Made by a program: the position numbers and the translations under genes. DNA of 64,000 bases, from contig NZ_CP085953.1 of NCBI RefSeq assembly GCF_020735385.1, forward strand, positions 1 to 64,000, given 5' to 3'. Positions within the stretch are counted from its first letter, which is position 1. Each line of letters opens with the position of its first letter. Of the stretch, positions 63,482 to 64,000 are shown piece after piece. Below the pieces are notes generated by a model. The model made no database searches and had not been told where the DNA came from. It was given only the letters and a program-made list of their open reading frames with translations. This DNA comes from Granulicatella elegans. GTDB taxonomy: Bacteria > Bacillota > Bacilli > Lactobacillales > Aerococcaceae.

Positions 63482-64000
63482 TTAATTTTTCAATGATTGT
63501 ACAGGAGCTGGAATACGTCCTCCACGGTTGACAAATAAGTCACAATTTCCCTCTTTTACTGGCATAATTGGAGCATAACCTAACAATCCACCAAACTCTA
63601 CAGAATCTCCGACTTTTCCACCAGGAACAAGGATTATACGTACAGCAGTTGTTTTTGTATTGATCATACCAATAGCAGCTTCATCCGCTATAATTCCTGA
63701 AATCGTAGTAGCAGAAGTGTCCCCAGGTACAGCAATCATATCCAATCCAACGGAACATACTGCTGTCATCGCTTCTAATTTATCTAATGTTAAAACACCG
63801 TTGGCAGCCGCTTCAATCATTCCTTCGTCCTCAGAAACTGGAATAAATGCTCCACTTAATCCACCAACTGCAGAACTAGCCATCATACCACCTTTTTTCA
63901 CAGCATCATTTAATAATGCTAAGGCTGCTGTTGTTCCATGAGTTCCTGTCACTGACAAGCCCATTTCTTCTAAAATACGAGCCACTGAATCCCCTACTGC
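63482..64000 (-). CDS. UPF0210 (DUF711) family protein, C-terminal part only
   Basis: The frame is open to the window edge, giving the last 172 residues. [48 protein letters not shown] and the final [14 protein letters not shown] are characteristic of the UPF0210 family, which usually follows an ACT-domain gene. The reaction is unknown; some databases label members PFL-family from structural likeness. The start and the upstream partner lie outside. Confidence 0.9.
   Translation of the reverse strand, partial: AVGDSVARILEEMGLSVTGTHGTTAALALLNDAVKKGGMMASSAVGGLSGAFIPVSEDEGMIEAAANGVLTLDKLEAMTAVCSVGLDMIAVPGDTSATTISGIIADEAAIGMINTKTTAVRIILVPGGKVGDSVEFGGLLGYAPIMPVKEGNCDLFVNRGGRIPAPVQSLKN

Overview
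The window is a low-GC Firmicute chromosome segment. Its 16-gene-order and family content point to Lactobacillales: a glutamine transporter with binding domain and permease in one chain, a MacP-like gene next to nudF, phenylalanine T-box control of pheST, separate rho-murA2 and ecsAB/hit loci, and peptide-import genes. A Carnobacteriaceae-type genus such as Granulicatella fits, but that is a guess from gene content. There is no transposase, phage gene, rRNA operon or CRISPR array. About 58 protein genes are present; two are cut by the window edges (a P1B ATPase at the left, a UPF0210 gene at the right).

Layout: 1-2700 holds plus-strand genes (metal pump end, gloA, cdd, a strong orphan sRNA locus, a zinc-ribbon membrane protein). 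2700-10200 is mostly minus strand (DUF1002 protein, EamA exporter, TrkH-TrkA potassium uptake, then tRNA-Leu(GAG) with a Leu-rich mini-ORF and hairpin ahead of it, a YjjG-like phosphatase and glutathione reductase). 10440-11640 is a WaaL-like ligase. 11849-25000 is a long minus-strand housekeeping block (T-box-pheS-pheT, macP-nudF, ypiA-ypiB-cca, hup, der, rpsA, cmk, a LysM protein), with ferredoxin divergent. 25429-28170 is a lysine-riboswitch-controlled amino acid ABC transporter. 28194-33944 follows the Bacillus ytmP-trmB-ytzB-ytoP-ytpR-sftA-murC order, but the sftA slot holds only a short motor-less protein. 34044-37839 is ecsBA facing hit-ytxH-HAD, followed by a 51-residue YvrJ-family gene, glnP-glnQ, rho-murA2, birA and pepF. 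46414-52226 holds an MFS pump with an ArsR-type regulator, a secreted CAP protein with wall-binding repeats and a class A PBP. 53474-63413 is a peptide-utilisation region: oppDFBC, two oppA copies, and a second pepF.

The most unusual signal is a family of modular inverted-repeat units, about 14 recognisable copies in 64 kb, all in the same orientation and all directly 3' of minus-strand genes. Full-length copies fold into an outer stem plus up to three inner hairpins. The stems change sequence between copies in compensating pairs, while short strands (GGACG, GTCTCAT, and the GACC-TAGG apical core, minus-strand and plus-strand readings respectively) stay fixed. Many loci carry two units joined by a conserved spacer, and the distal unit ends in a U-run. 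This looks like an undescribed BOX-like family of structured 3'-UTR/terminator RNA elements.

Regulation visible in sequence: a lysine riboswitch, a Phe T-box, a nested palindromic operator ahead of the MFS-ArsR operon, and several sigma-A promoters with 16-18 bp spacing. Coordinates of starts have been moved to the best Shine-Dalgarno-supported codon where the longest frame was clearly too long.
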